A stretch of DNA of 64,000 nucleotides from positions 1-64,000 of the forward strand of contig NZ_MKJY01000033.1 in the NCBI RefSeq assembly GCF_001942465.1. The letters run 5' to 3'. Positions 18,078-26,973 of this stretch are shown in pieces. Numbering within the stretch: the first letter of the stretch is position 1; every line of letters begins with the position of its first letter. A model generated the notes under the pieces. It was not told where the DNA came from and made no database searches. It saw nothing but the letters and a program-made list of their open reading frames with translations. Source of the stretch: Actinomadura sp. CNU-125. Its GTDB lineage: Bacteria; Actinomycetota; Actinomycetes; Streptosporangiales; Streptosporangiaceae. The position numbers and the translations under genes were made by a program.

Positions 18078-18939
18078 GGCGGGCCGCCTGGACGACGAGT
18101 GGGCGCTGCACCGTCCGGCGGTGTTCGGCGCCGCGTACCGCATCACCGGCTCCGTCGCCGACGCCGACGACATCGTCCAGGACACCTGGCTGCGCGCGGC
18201 GGACGCGTCCCTCGACGACGTCCGCGACCTGCGCGCCTGGCTGATCACGGTCGCCGCGCGCCGCGCCTACGACGTCCTGCGCTCCGCCCGCGCCCGCCGC
18301 GTCGACTACGTCGGCCCGTGGCTGCCCGAACCGCTCCTGACCGGCCCGGACGCGGCCGAGCCGGTGCTCGTCGACGACACGCTCGGCACCGCGATGCTGC
18401 TGGTGATGGAGGAGCTGTCGCCGCCCGAGCGCGTCGCGTTCGTCCTGTACCGGGCGTTCGGCGTCCCGTACGAGCGGATCGCGGAGGTGCTCGGGAAGAC
18501 GCCCGCCGCGTGCCGCCAGCTGGTGTCGCGGGCGGGCCGTAAGGTCGCCGCCGCCCCGCCGCCGTCCGGCGGGCCCGAAGGCGCCCGCGTGCTGGCCGCG
18601 TTCCGCGCCGCCTACGAGCGCCGCGACGAGGCCGCGCTGCTCGAACTGCTGGACCCGGACGCCGCCTACACCACCGACGGCGGCGGCCGCGTCTTCGCCG
18701 CCCGCAAGGTCGTCCGCGGTGCCGCGCGGATCGCGACCGCGCTGCTGCGGACGTCCGTCAATTACGGCTTCCGGTCGACCCCCGCCGAGGTCAACGGCGG
18801 TCCCGGCATGCTGGTCCACCGCGACGGACGGCTCGTTGCCATCGACGCGCTGGAGATCGCGGACGGTCGCGTGGTCGCCTACCGGCGCGTCCTCAACCCG
18901 GCCAAGCTCGACGGCGGCGGCCGCGCGGACGCGCGCTGA
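18007..18939 (+). CDS. ECF41-group RNA polymerase sigma factor (SigJ-like)
   Basis: Sigma factor with a fused regulatory domain. Region 2 (VFGAAYRITGSVADADDIVQ), the linker motif WLPEP, region 4 (PYERIAEVLGKTPAACRQLV), then a SnoaL-like extension with DGGGR and the terminal NPAKL. WLPEP, DGGGK and NPDKL-type motifs define ECF41, in which the extension controls activity in place of an anti-sigma factor. The only canonical in-frame start is GTG 18007, which would overlap gtrA by 71 bp. The conserved domain begins near 18090, so the true start may be a rare codon or hidden by an indel. The CMD gene downstream has an ECF41-type promoter, as expected for the family. Confidence 0.85.
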   Translation: MSASAPRSGTGRTRSGCSPLPRPEAGRLDDEWALHRPAVFGAAYRITGSVADADDIVQDTWLRAADASLDDVRDLRAWLITVAARRAYDVLRSARARRVDYVGPWLPEPLLTGPDAAEPVLVDDTLGTAMLLVMEELSPPERVAFVLYRAFGVPYERIAEVLGKTPAACRQLVSRAGRKVAAAPPPSGGPEGARVLAAFRAAYERRDEAALLELLDPDAAYTTDGGGRVFAARKVVRGAARIATALLRTSVNYGFRSTPAEVNGGPGMLVHRDGRLVAIDALEIADGRVVAYRRVLNPAKLDGGGRADAR

Positions 18940-18981
18940 ATCGAGCGCCGAACCGCGCGCCGAATCGGACCCGGGTATCGC

Positions 18982-19008
18982 TGTCACAACCCCGGCGGGT
19001 GCGTCGTC
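18982..19008 (+). promoter_or_regulatory. ECF41-type promoter of the CMD gene
   Basis: TGTCACA (18982-18988) is followed by 16 nt and CGTC (19005-19008), matching the known ECF41 promoter signature. A second CGTC overlaps at 19002. Transcription would start about 20 nt before the ATG at 19034. Confidence 0.75.
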
Positions 19009-19033
19009 TCCCTGGCGACGAAAGGAGACGACC

Positions 19034-19474
19034 ATGCCGCGCATGCTGCTGCAGGAGGCCAGCCCCGAGGTCTACCAGGGGATCATCAAGACGGCCGGGG
19101 TGATCCACAAGGGACCGCTCGACCCCGCCGTGCGGGAACTGATCAAGCTTCGGGCGTCCCAGCTCAACGGGTGCGCCTACTGCGTGGACATCCACTCCCG
19201 GGACGCGCGCGACCAGGGCGAACGGGAGGAGCGCCTGCACCACCTCACCGTCTGGCGGGAGTCGCCGCACTACACCGGTGCGGAGCGGGCCGCGCTCGAC
19301 TACACCGAGGCGGTCACCCGGCGCGAGCCGGTCACCGACGAGATGTGGAAGGCGCTGCGCGAGCACTACCCGGACGACCGGGAGGCCGGCGACCTCGTGG
19401 GGCTGGTGGCGATCATCAACGCGCTGAACCTGTTCGGGGTGCCGCTGCACTACCACGAGATGATCCCCGGCTGA
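19034..19474 (+). CDS. Carboxymuconolactone decarboxylase-family (AhpD-like) protein
   Basis: 146 residues, one AhpD/CMD domain: VRELIKLRASQLNGCAYCVD with the redox CxxC pair and the nearby His (DIHSRDAR). This motif is typical of alkylhydroperoxidase-like members that reduce peroxides through a disulfide relay; the substrate is unknown. The ribosome site AAAGGAG lies 7 nt before ATG 19034. Genes of this family are the standard ECF41 target, and the promoter in front confirms the link here. The gene ends before a hairpin shared with the convergent LLM gene. Confidence 0.9.
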   Translation: MPRMLLQEASPEVYQGIIKTAGVIHKGPLDPAVRELIKLRASQLNGCAYCVDIHSRDARDQGEREERLHHLTVWRESPHYTGAERAALDYTEAVTRREPVTDEMWKALREHYPDDREAGDLVGLVAIINALNLFGVPLHYHEMIPG

Positions 19475-19479
19475 GGAAC

Positions 19480-19514
19480 GCGCGGCGCCCCGGACTCCGG
19501 GGGCGGCCGCGCGC
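19480..19514. terminator. Bidirectional hairpin between CMD and LLM genes
   Basis: GCGCGGCGCCCCGG pairs imperfectly with CCGGGGGCGGCCGCGC around a short ACT loop, between two convergent genes. Confidence 0.5.
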
Positions 19515-19538
19515 GTCACCGTCCGGCCGGGACGGGCT

Positions 19539-20407
19539 TCACCGCCCCGCCGGGACGATCTTCTCCGTCTGCGCCCGGGCCTCGCCGAGCAGGCCGACCA
19601 GGTCCTGGCCGGTGCTCTGCGAGAAGAGCCCGTGGTCGCGCCCGCCTCGGCGAGCCTGCCGATCGTGTCGACGGCCGCGTCCACCGACGGCGGGCCCTGG
19701 AAGATCGACAAACAGGTCTTCTCGATGTCGGCGTAGTCGCGTCCCTCCCGCTCGCAGTGCTCGCGCAGGACGTCGAGCTTGCGTGGCAGCTCGTCGCCGT
19801 CGAACAGGTTGCAGGCGTCGGCGTACTTCGCGACGAACCGCAGCGTCTTCTTCTCGCCGCTGCCGCCGATCAGGATCGGCGGGTGCGGGGGGCGCAGCGC
19901 GGGCGGCGAGTTCAGCGGACGCTCCAGCCGGTAGTGCTCGCCCTCGAACGGCGCCTCGTCGCCCCGCCACATCCGGTGGGCGATCCGCAGCGTCTCCTCC
20001 AGCCGCTCGAACCGCTCGGCGGTCGGCGGGAACGCGATGCCGAGGCCCCGCGACTCCTCGTCGTTCCACGCCGCGCCGATGCCGAGCCACGCCCGTCCGC
20101 CCGACAGGACGTCCAGGGTGGTGACCGTCTTCACGAGGATCCCCGGGTGGCGGTAGGTGACGCCGGTGACCAGCGTCCCCAGCGTGATGTTCTCCGTCAG
20201 CGCCGCCGCGTACGACAGCGCCGAGTACGCCTCCAGCATCGGCTCCTCGGGAGGGCCGACCATGTCGATCTGGAAGAAGTGGTCCATGACCCACAGCGAG
20301 TGGAGCCCGGCCTGGTCGGCGTCTCGGGCGATGCCCCCGAACGTCGGGCCGATCTGCTCGGGCCCGCCGGGGAAGGTGAAGCTGGGGACCTGAAGTCCGA
20401 TGCGCAT
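19539..20407 (-). CDS. LLM-class F420-dependent oxidoreductase
   Basis: About 290 residues of luciferase-like TIM barrel: MRIGLQVPSFTFPGGPEQIG at the N-terminus, DADQAGLHSLWVMDHFFQID, TLGTLVTGVTYRHPGILVKT and GRAWLGIGAAWNDEESRGLG are the usual landmarks of the F420-dependent TIGR03560-like group. The cofactor is inferred from family resemblance. The frame breaks near 19635, just before HGLFSQSTGQDLVGLL; one base restores the C-terminus. ATG 20407 is preceded by GAAGGA. The gene is divergent from a MerR gene and has a 19-bp-spacer promoter with a perfect palindrome, so it is the likely MerR target. Confidence 0.85.
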
Positions 20408-20460
20408 GCTGGTCCTTCGTCGGTGCCGGTGGACGGTGTCGTCGCAACCCTGGTGCCATC

Positions 20461-20491
20461 ACTCTGCGACCTGGAGCGCGCTCCAGGTCAA
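20461..20491 (-). promoter_or_regulatory. MerR-type promoter of the LLM oxidoreductase
   Basis: On the minus strand TTGACC (20491-20486) and CAGAGT (20466-20461) are separated by 19 bp, the overlong spacer of MerR-activated promoters. A perfect 22-bp palindrome, GACCTGGAGCGCGCTCCAGG plus TC, spans 20468-20489. Confidence 0.75.
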
Positions 20492-20530
20492 GCGCGCCGT
20501 ACCCGCCATCGGGGTGCGGTGAACGTCTCC

Positions 20531-20561
20531 TTGACCTGGAGTGCACTCCAGGTGGGAAGCT
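20531..20561 (+). promoter_or_regulatory. MerR-type promoter of the merR-like gene
   Basis: TTGACC (20531-20536), a 19-bp spacer and GAAGCT (20556-20561) on the plus strand. A perfect 20-bp palindrome, ACCTGGAGTGCACTCCAGGT, overlaps -35 and the spacer. The GTG start follows 6 nt after -10, so the transcript is probably leaderless. Confidence 0.75.
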
Positions 20562-20567
20562 GGCCGG

Positions 20568-20946
20568 GTGAGTTCTTACACTCCGTCCGAAACCGCCGAG
20601 AAGAGCGGCTTCAGCATCGACACCCTGCGGTACTACGAGAAGATCGGCCTGCTGTCGGGCATCGCGCGGAACGCGGCGCGTGTTCAGCGACGACGACCTG
20701 CACTGGCTCGGCCTGCTGCGGTGCCTGCGCGAGACCGGGATGCCCATCGCCGAGATGCTGCGCTACTCCGAGCTCGTCCGGGGCGAGGGCGAGACGGTGC
20801 GGGAGCGCCTCGACCTCCTGCGGGCCCACGACCGGCGGGTCGAGGAGCAGATCGCCCGGCTGCGCGACCAGCAGCGGCACATCCACCGGAAGATCGACCT
20901 CTACCGCGAGAACCTCTGCGACGGCGCCGCCCCCGCCCCATCCTGA
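20568..20946 (+). CDS. MerR-family transcriptional regulator
   Basis: About 126 residues: winged-helix N-terminus (TPSETAEKSGFSIDTLRYYE, KIGLLSG) and a coiled dimerisation helix (LRAHDRRVEEQIARLRDQQR). It lacks the conserved metal-binding cysteines of metal sensors. The frame breaks near 20685 in a GC-rich stretch between NAAR and VFSDDDLHWLGLLRCLRETG; one indel rejoins it. GTG 20568 lies right behind its own MerR-type promoter. It probably autoregulates and controls the divergent LLM gene. The 3' end overlaps the end of the convergent gene at 20901 by about 45 bp. Confidence 0.85.
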
Positions 20947-21359
20947 CCCTGCCCCTGATTCGAACCCGTGAGGACGAGTTCGGCGCGGGCCCACGTCGCG
21001 GCCCTGTCGAAGACGTCGGCGGCGTCCGTCTCCCACGTGACGGAGCGGATCTCCCCGCGGTCGCGGTACCGCCGCATGATCGCGACGTGCTCCGGAAGCC
21101 GCACGAAGCCGCGCAGCGCGGCGCCGTCCGTCCAGACCGACACCGAGCCGCACCGGCGCTCCCGCGGGAGCGACCAGAGCCAGAGCCCGACCGCGCCCGG
21201 CAGGTCCGGCCAGGAACGGCGCAGCGCCGTGCCCGCCCGGAAGACGCCCGGGAGGTCGCGTGCGCGGGCGCACGTGAAGTCGGTGACGGCGACGAGGAGG
21301 GACCCCGAGCCGGGAGCCGGGAGGGGAGCCGGGCCGGGGGTCCAGGCGCTCCTCAGCAT
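20901..21359 (-). CDS. Conserved protein of unknown function (possible spheroidene-monooxygenase-like fold)
   Basis: 152 residues, soluble. The core SLLVAVTDFTCARARDLPGV, WPDLPGAVGLWLWSLPRERR and CGSVSVWTDGAALRGFVRLP has the layout of small actinobacterial proteins distantly like CrtA-type monooxygenases, but I do not recognise a defining motif and leave the function open. The ATG at 21359 overlaps the stop of the upstream TIGR03086 gene (ATGCTGA), so the two are translationally coupled and probably act together. The extreme C-terminus overlaps the merR-like gene on the other strand. Confidence 0.6.
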   Translation of the reverse strand: MLRSAWTPGPAPLPAPGSGSLLVAVTDFTCARARDLPGVFRAGTALRRSWPDLPGAVGLWLWSLPRERRCGSVSVWTDGAALRGFVRLPEHVAIMRRYRDRGEIRSVTWETDAADVFDRAATWARAELVLTGSNQGQGQDGAGAAPSQRFSR

Positions 21360-21956
21360 CGGACGGGGGAGCGGCCGAGGAGGGCGAGCAGGCGGTCCCG
21401 CGGTCCGCGCCGTCGGCGGCCGGGACGGGCGCGGCGAACGCCTCGCCCGGTCCGCGCCCGTCCGCCGGGACGATCGCGGCGATCGCGAGCGACGCCTCGA
21501 CGAGATCGGCGTCCGGCTCCCACCCGGCGCCGACGCGACGGCCGCGTCCCACGCGTGCACGACCACGTCCACCAGGTGGAACCCGATCGCGAGGGACGCG
21601 GGCACCGTGACGCCGTCGCCGATCTCGGGGAGGAAGAACTCGTCGCGCGGGCCGGTCGCGGCGAACGCGGCGGTGACGCGGTCGGCGGACGCCTCGGCGG
21701 CGGCGTGCGGGTCGCCGCCGAGGTCGGTGCCGCGCCAGACGGACGGGCGCGCGCCCTCGCCCCGCGCGGCGGCGGCGAACCCCGAGTCCTGGTCGAGCTG
21801 GTGCCGGATCAGGCCGTGCAGCGTCCAGTCCGGGCACGGTGTGGGCAGGGCGAGCATGTCGGTCCCGACCTGCGCGATCGTGCCGAGCCAGAGGTCGAGG
21901 CCGCTGCGGTCGAGGTCGCGGAAATCGGTGGAAAGCAGCTCTTTCGTGAGGCTCAT
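21353..21956 (-). CDS. TIGR03086/DinB-like maleylpyruvate-isomerase-family protein
   Basis: About 200 residues. The N-terminus has MLALPTPCPDWTLHGLIRHQ, a typical mycothiol-dependent maleylpyruvate isomerase-like start, then LAIGFHLVDVVVHAWDAAVA with the HxxDxxxHxWD metal-binding pattern. Members belong to the DinB fold and often use mycothiol; the reaction here is unknown. Two frame breaks are needed, near 21540 (before GAGWEPDADLVEASLAIAAI) and near 21400 (before RLLALLGRSPVRC). The proposed stop overlaps the start of the next gene, which supports the reconstruction. It is divergent from a MocR regulator, its likely controller. Confidence 0.7.
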
Positions 21957-22037
21957 GCCGTCACCGTAAGGCGGCAGAGCGGCCCGGTCACAGGGCCAAA
22001 ATTGCGCCGAATGACTGAGCCGATCTACCGTCACCGG

Positions 22038-23444
22038 GTGGACCTCCATGTCAGCCTGGTCGGCCGGAAGGACCTGTCCGGGCAGATCTACCGGCAGTTG
22101 CGGGACGCGATCCTGGACGGCAGGCTGCGGGCCGCCGAGCCGGTGCCGCCCACCCGCGAACTGGCCCGGCGGCTCGCCGTCTCCCGCAACACCGTCGCCG
22201 TCGCCTACGACCGCCTCGCCGCCGAAGGGTTCCTGCGCAGCCGCGTCGGCGCGGGCACGTACGTCCAGGACGCGGGCGCGGCCCCGCGCGGCGCCCCGGC
22301 CGCGTCGCCGCTGCGCCCCCGCCCCGTATGGGACGAACTGTCGGTCTGGCCGCGGCCCATGCCGGGCATTCGCTTCGACCTGCGCGCCGGGATCCCGGAC
22401 GTGCGGCTGTTCCCGTTCGAGGCGTGGCGGCGGATCACCGCCGGGGTGCTGCGCCCGTCCGGGCTGCGCGACGCCGCGTCGGCGGGCGACCCGGCCGGGC
22501 TCGCCGGCCTGCGGGAGGCGATCGCCCGGCACGTCGGCGTCTCCCGCTCGGTACGGGCGAGCCCGGCGGACGTCGTCGTCACCTCCGGCACGCAGCAGGC
22601 GATCGACCTGATCGTCCGCGTCCTGCTCGAACCCGGCGACGTCGTGGCCGTCGAGGACCCCGGCTACCCGCCCGTCGTCACGCTGCTGCGCGCCGCCGGG
22701 CTGCGGGTGGCGGGCGTGCCCGTGGACGGCGACGGACTGCGGGTCGACGACCTGCCCGGCGACGCCCGCGCGGTGTACGTGACGCCGTCCCACCAGTTCC
22801 CGCTGGGCATGCCCATGTCGCTGCCCCGCCGCCGCGCCCTCCTGGACTGGGCGCGGCGCCGCGACGCGGTGATCGTCGAGGACGACTACGACACCGAGTT
22901 CCGGTACGGCGGACGCCCGATCGAACCGCTGCAGAACCTCGACGAGGACGGCCGCGTCCTGTACACCGGCACGTTCTCCAAGGTCATGCGGCCGGTGCTG
23001 CGCCTGGGGTTCCTCGTCGCGCCGCCGTCCCTGCACCGCGCGTTCCGGCTGGCCCGCTACGCGTCGAGCTGGCACGCCGAACTTCCCGCGCAGGCCGCGC
23101 TCGCCCGGTTCATCGACGAGGGCCTGCTCGCCCGGCACGTCCGCCGCTCCCGGCGCGCGTACCGGGCCCGGCACGAGCGGGTCGCCGAACTCGCGGGCCG
23201 CTGGTCGCGGCCCGTCCCGTCCGAGGCCGGGCTGCACCTGAGCGCGCTGCTGCCGGAAGGGACGGACGACGCGGCGGTCGCGCGGCGCGCGCTCGCCGCC
23301 GGGGTCGGGCTGTTCGCCCTGTCGGAGTTCGCCGTGACCGGGCCCGCGGCCCCCGGCCTCGTCCTCGGCTACGGCGCCGTCGCGGAAGCCGGGATCGACG
23401 CGGGATTCGCGCGGCTGGACCGGATCATCGCCGGACGGGCGTGA
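22038..23444 (+). CDS. MocR-type GntR/aminotransferase fusion regulator
   Basis: About 468 residues. GntR winged helix (GQIYRQLRDAILDGRLRAAE; PTRELARRLAVSRNTVAVAY) is joined by a linker to a fold-type I PLP domain: DVVVTSGTQQAIDLIVRVLL, VEDPGYPP, YVTPSHQFPLGMPMSL, EDDYDTEFRYGG and the PLP-lysine motif GTFSKVMRP. MocR proteins sense PLP or amino-acid-like ligands and often regulate the divergent gene, here the TIGR03086 unit. GTG 22038 is preferred over ATG 22011: TTGCGC (22003) and TACCGT form a plausible promoter just upstream of it, suggesting a leaderless start. The 3' end overlaps the convergent ABC gene by about 20 bp. Confidence 0.88.
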   Translation: MDLHVSLVGRKDLSGQIYRQLRDAILDGRLRAAEPVPPTRELARRLAVSRNTVAVAYDRLAAEGFLRSRVGAGTYVQDAGAAPRGAPAASPLRPRPVWDELSVWPRPMPGIRFDLRAGIPDVRLFPFEAWRRITAGVLRPSGLRDAASAGDPAGLAGLREAIARHVGVSRSVRASPADVVVTSGTQQAIDLIVRVLLEPGDVVAVEDPGYPPVVTLLRAAGLRVAGVPVDGDGLRVDDLPGDARAVYVTPSHQFPLGMPMSLPRRRALLDWARRRDAVIVEDDYDTEFRYGGRPIEPLQNLDEDGRVLYTGTFSKVMRPVLRLGFLVAPPSLHRAFRLARYASSWHAELPAQAALARFIDEGLLARHVRRSRRAYRARHERVAELAGRWSRPVPSEAGLHLSALLPEGTDDAAVARRALAAGVGLFALSEFAVTGPAAPGLVLGYGAVAEAGIDAGFARLDRIIAGRA

Positions 23445-24707
23445 CCCGCCGGCCGTCCGCGTCGAAGATCAGCATCCGGTCGAACGAGACGGTCAGCGCC
23501 ACGTGCTCGCCGGGGTTCGGCCGCTGGCCGGGCCCGATCCGGAAGATCAGGTCGGACCGGCGATGGTGCCCCGAGTGCTCCTCCTCCGCCGGCGGCTCGG
23601 CGGCCGCGGCGGGACGGCCGCCCAGCATCGCCCGCACCCGGTCGCGCACCCCCGGCCGTCCGGTCTCGGCGTACCCGACGCGGACGGGACGGCCCACCTC
23701 GTTCGCGTCCACGGTCGGGATCCCCGCCCCCGCGTAGGCCAGCCACTCGTGCCCGTGGAACTCCAGCGACCGGACCTGCCCGGACAGGACCGTTCCCGGC
23801 GGGGCCGGCGTCCCGGCGGCGATCGGCGTCAGCGTGTCCGGGCGGATCCCCACGATCACCTGGCGGCCGTGCTGGCTGATCAGCCAGGACGCGCGCGGAT
23901 CGTCCCACGGCACCAGCAGCCGCTGCGCGCCGAAGTCCAGTTGCAGGCCCTCGCCCTCGACGGCCCACAGCGTCGCCTGCAGCAGGTTGATCGGCGGCGA
24001 GCTGAGGAACGCCGCGACGAACACGGTCGCCGGATCCTCGTAGATCTGCTCGGGCGTGCCGACGTCCTCCAGCACGCCGTCGCGCAGGACGGCCATGCGG
24101 TCGGCCATCGTCATCGCCTCGATCTGGTCGTGCGTGACGTAGACCGTGGTGGTGCGGCTGGAGCGCACCAGCGCGGAGATCTCCACGCGCAGCTCAGTGC
24201 GCAGCCCCGCGTCGAGGCTCGACAGCGGTTCGTCCATCAGGAACAGCGACGGCTCGCGGATCAGCGCCCGGCCGATCGCCGCCCGCTGCCGCTGCCGCCC
24301 GACAGCGTCGCCGGCAGCCGGTCGATCATCGTGTTCAGGCCCAGCGCGCGCGCCAGCTCGACCACCCGCGCGGACGCCTCGGCGCGATCGTCCCCCGACA
24401 CCTCCAGCGGGAACATCATGTTCCCCTTGACGGTGCGGTGCGGGTACAGGGCGCCCTCCTGGAACACCATCGCGACGTTCCGCTCGCGCGGCGTCAGCTC
24501 GTTCGCCACCGAACCGTTCAGCCACAGGTCGCCCGAGGTGATGTCCTCCAGCCCGGCGATCATCCGCAGGATCGTCGACTTGCCGCAGCCGGACGGTCCC
24601 AGCAGCACGAACAGCTCGCCGTCGTTGATCCGCAGGCGCACGTTGCGGACGGCCGCCTGCCCGCCGGGATAGATTTTCTCGACGCCGTCGAGCACAACAT
24701 CCGTCAT
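23425..24707 (-). CDS. Sugar ABC transporter ATP-binding protein, MalK/UgpC type
   Basis: About 427 residues. Walker A LLGPSGCGKSTILRMIAGLE, Q-loop VFQEGALYPHRTV, Walker B SLFLMDEPLSSLDAG, H-loop TVYVTHDQIEAMTMADRMAV, then a C-terminal OB/TOBE region of the MsiK/UgpC group that energises several sugar importers. The ABC signature is split by a frame break near 24296: one extra C in a CCGCCC run restores LSGGQRQRAAIGRAL. No permease or binding protein is adjacent, which fits a shared multiple-sugar ATPase. The start is taken at ATG 24707 (MTDVVLDGVEKIYPGGQ); an ATG 39 bp upstream is possible. Confidence 0.88.
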
Positions 24708-24900
24708 CGGGTCCGCCTGGGGGTGGGCAAAATCTCGGTTCGCCATCACACCGCGCACCGGTCCCGGTTGTCCATAGCCGCACCATGGTTACCCGCCGTT
24801 AACCGGACCGGGTCCGGCCACCGGCGTTCCCGACCGGCCGGGGGCGCCGGTTCCCGCCGGGATGCCTCGGATGTCGTTCCCCCGCCGTAGACTCCCCGAC

Positions 24901-26914
24901 GTGGCAGGCCGTATTCGCAATGAGGACATCGCGCTCGTCCGCGAGCGCTCGTCCATCGCCGACGTCATCGGCGAGTACCTGCAGCTGCGCAACGCGGGCG
25001 GCGGCAACCTCAAGGGGCTGTGCCCCTTCCACGACGAGAAGTCCCCGTCGTTCAACGTGACCCCGGCGCGCGGCCTGTACTACTGCTTCGGCTGCGAGGC
25101 GGGCGGCGACGTCATCAAGTTCGTCCAGGAGATCGACCACCTGTCGTTCTCCGAGGCGGTCGAGCGGCTCGCCGCCCAGGGCGGCATCCAGCTCCGCTAC
25201 GAGGACGACGGGCGGCGCGGCCCCCGGCAGGACGGCGGGCAGCGCGCCCGGATGCTGGAGGCGCACAAGGCCGCCGCCGAGTTCTACGCCGAGCGGCTCG
25301 CCGCGCCCGAGGGCGAGATCGCCCGCCGGTTCCTGTCCGAGCGCGGCTTCGAGCCCGCCGACGCCGCGCGGTTCGGCGTCGGGTTCGCGCCCCGCGAATG
25401 GGAGGGGCTCGTCCGGCACCTGCGCGGCGCGCTCGCCGACCGGGACGTCGTCACCGGCGGCCTCGCCAAGGAGGGGCGGCGCGGGCCGATGGACCGGTTC
25501 CGCGGCCGGCTGATGTGGCCGATCCGCGACCTGAGCGGCGACGTCGTCGGGTTCGGCGCGCGGCGCCTGTTCGACGACGACGAGGGCCCCAAGTACCTGA
25601 ACACCCCCGAGACGCCGCTGTTCCACAAGGGATCGGTGCTGTACGGGGCCGACCTCGCCAAGAAGGCGATCGCGCGGCGGCGGCAGGCCGTGGTGGTCGA
25701 GGGCTACACCGACGTGATGGCGTGCCACCTGTCGGGCGTCGAGACCGCCATCGCGACGTCCGGGACGGCGTTCGGCGACGACCACATCAAGGTGCTGCGC
25801 CGCCTCCTGATGGACCAGGACGAGTTCCGCGGCGAGGTGATCTTCACGTTCGACGGCGACGCGGCCGGGCAGAAGGCCGCGCTGCGGGCCTTCGACGACG
25901 AGCAGAAGTTCGTCAGCCAGACGTTCGTGGCCGTCCAGCCGGACGGTCTCGACCCGTGCGACCTGCGCATCCGGCACGGCGAGGCGGCCGTGCGCGACCT
26001 GGTGGCGTCCCGGGTGCCGCTGTTCGAGTTCGCGGTGCGCAGGCCATCGAGCGGCACGACCTCGACACCGTCGAGGGGCGGCTCGCCGCGCTGGACGCCG
26101 CCGCCCCCGTCGTCGCGGCGATCAAGGACCGGTCGCGCCGCCACATGTACGCGATCAACCTGGACCGCTGGCTCGGCATCATGGACGAGCAGTTCGTGTT
26201 GCGCCGCGTCCGCGAACTGGCCGCCCGCCGGCACGGCAACGGCGGCCAGAACGGGCGGGGCGGCCCGAACGGGCGGGGCGGCGACCGCGCGGCGGGAACG
26301 CGAACGCCCGGAACGGCGGCGGCCCCAACGGCGGCCGGAACGGCGCCGGTCCGAACGGCGGCCCGAACGGCGGCCCGAACGGCGGGGCGCAGGCGTCCGG
26401 GGGGCCCGCGGCGCCCGCTCGTCCGGCCGTCGACCCGAACGATCCCGAGGTGCAGCGGGAGCGCGAGCTGCTCAAACTGGCCGTGCAGCGCCCGGCGCTG
26501 CTCGGGCCGGGCTTCGACGAGGAGGTCCTGCCCGAGGCGTTCCTCGCGCCGCAGCACGCCGCCGTCCGCACCGTGATCGGCTCGGCGGGCGGCGTGACGG
26601 CGGCCGGCGCGATCTCCGAGTGGGTCGGCGCGCTCCTGGAGCTGTCCCCGAACGAGCAGGTCAGAGACCTGATCACCATGCTCGGAGTCGAGCCGGTACG
26701 GTCCGCGTCCGAATCGGACGACCGTTATGCCGCGGAACTGCTGGCCCGAATCCAGGAGCGGCAGCTCACCCGCATGATCGCCGACGCCAAATCTAAACTC
26801 GGGCGGCTGAATCCGGCCGAGAACCCCGAGGAGTACAACCGGCTCTTCGGCGATCTTGTCGCGCTTGAGCAGCAGCGACGGGTGTTGCGTGAGCGCGGTC
26901 TTGGAGCGCAGTAG
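24901..26914 (+). CDS. dnaG: DNA primase
   Basis: Makes RNA primers for replication. Zinc-binding domain with CPFHDEKSPSFNVTPARGLY and YCFGCEAGGDV, catalytic core with ARFGVGFAPREWEGLVRHLR and RFRGRLMWPIRDLSGDVVGF, and the TOPRIM segment VVVEGYTDVMACHLSGVETA, ATSGTAFGDDH, TFDGDAAGQKAALRAF. The C-terminal helicase-binding domain (VQRERELLKLAVQRPALLGP) follows an unusual Asn/Gly-rich linker. Frame breaks at 26040 (one C restores VRQAIERHDLD) and near 26296 in the linker. About 670 residues. GTG 24901 follows TAGACT by 7 nt, so it is probably leaderless. A housekeeping sigma gene follows, resembling the dnaG-rpoD order of other bacteria. Confidence 0.93.
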
Positions 26915-26973
26915 GTCAAGCGCCCGCAAAATGGGTCCTGTGATCTAGGCCGCATTTATCGCAGACTGTCCAC

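Noticed and set aside
26220-26430. The PNGG/GGQNG repeat tract as a candidate CRISPR or mobile repeat
   Set aside because: The units are in-frame codon repeats inside dnaG, vary in length and have no spacers.
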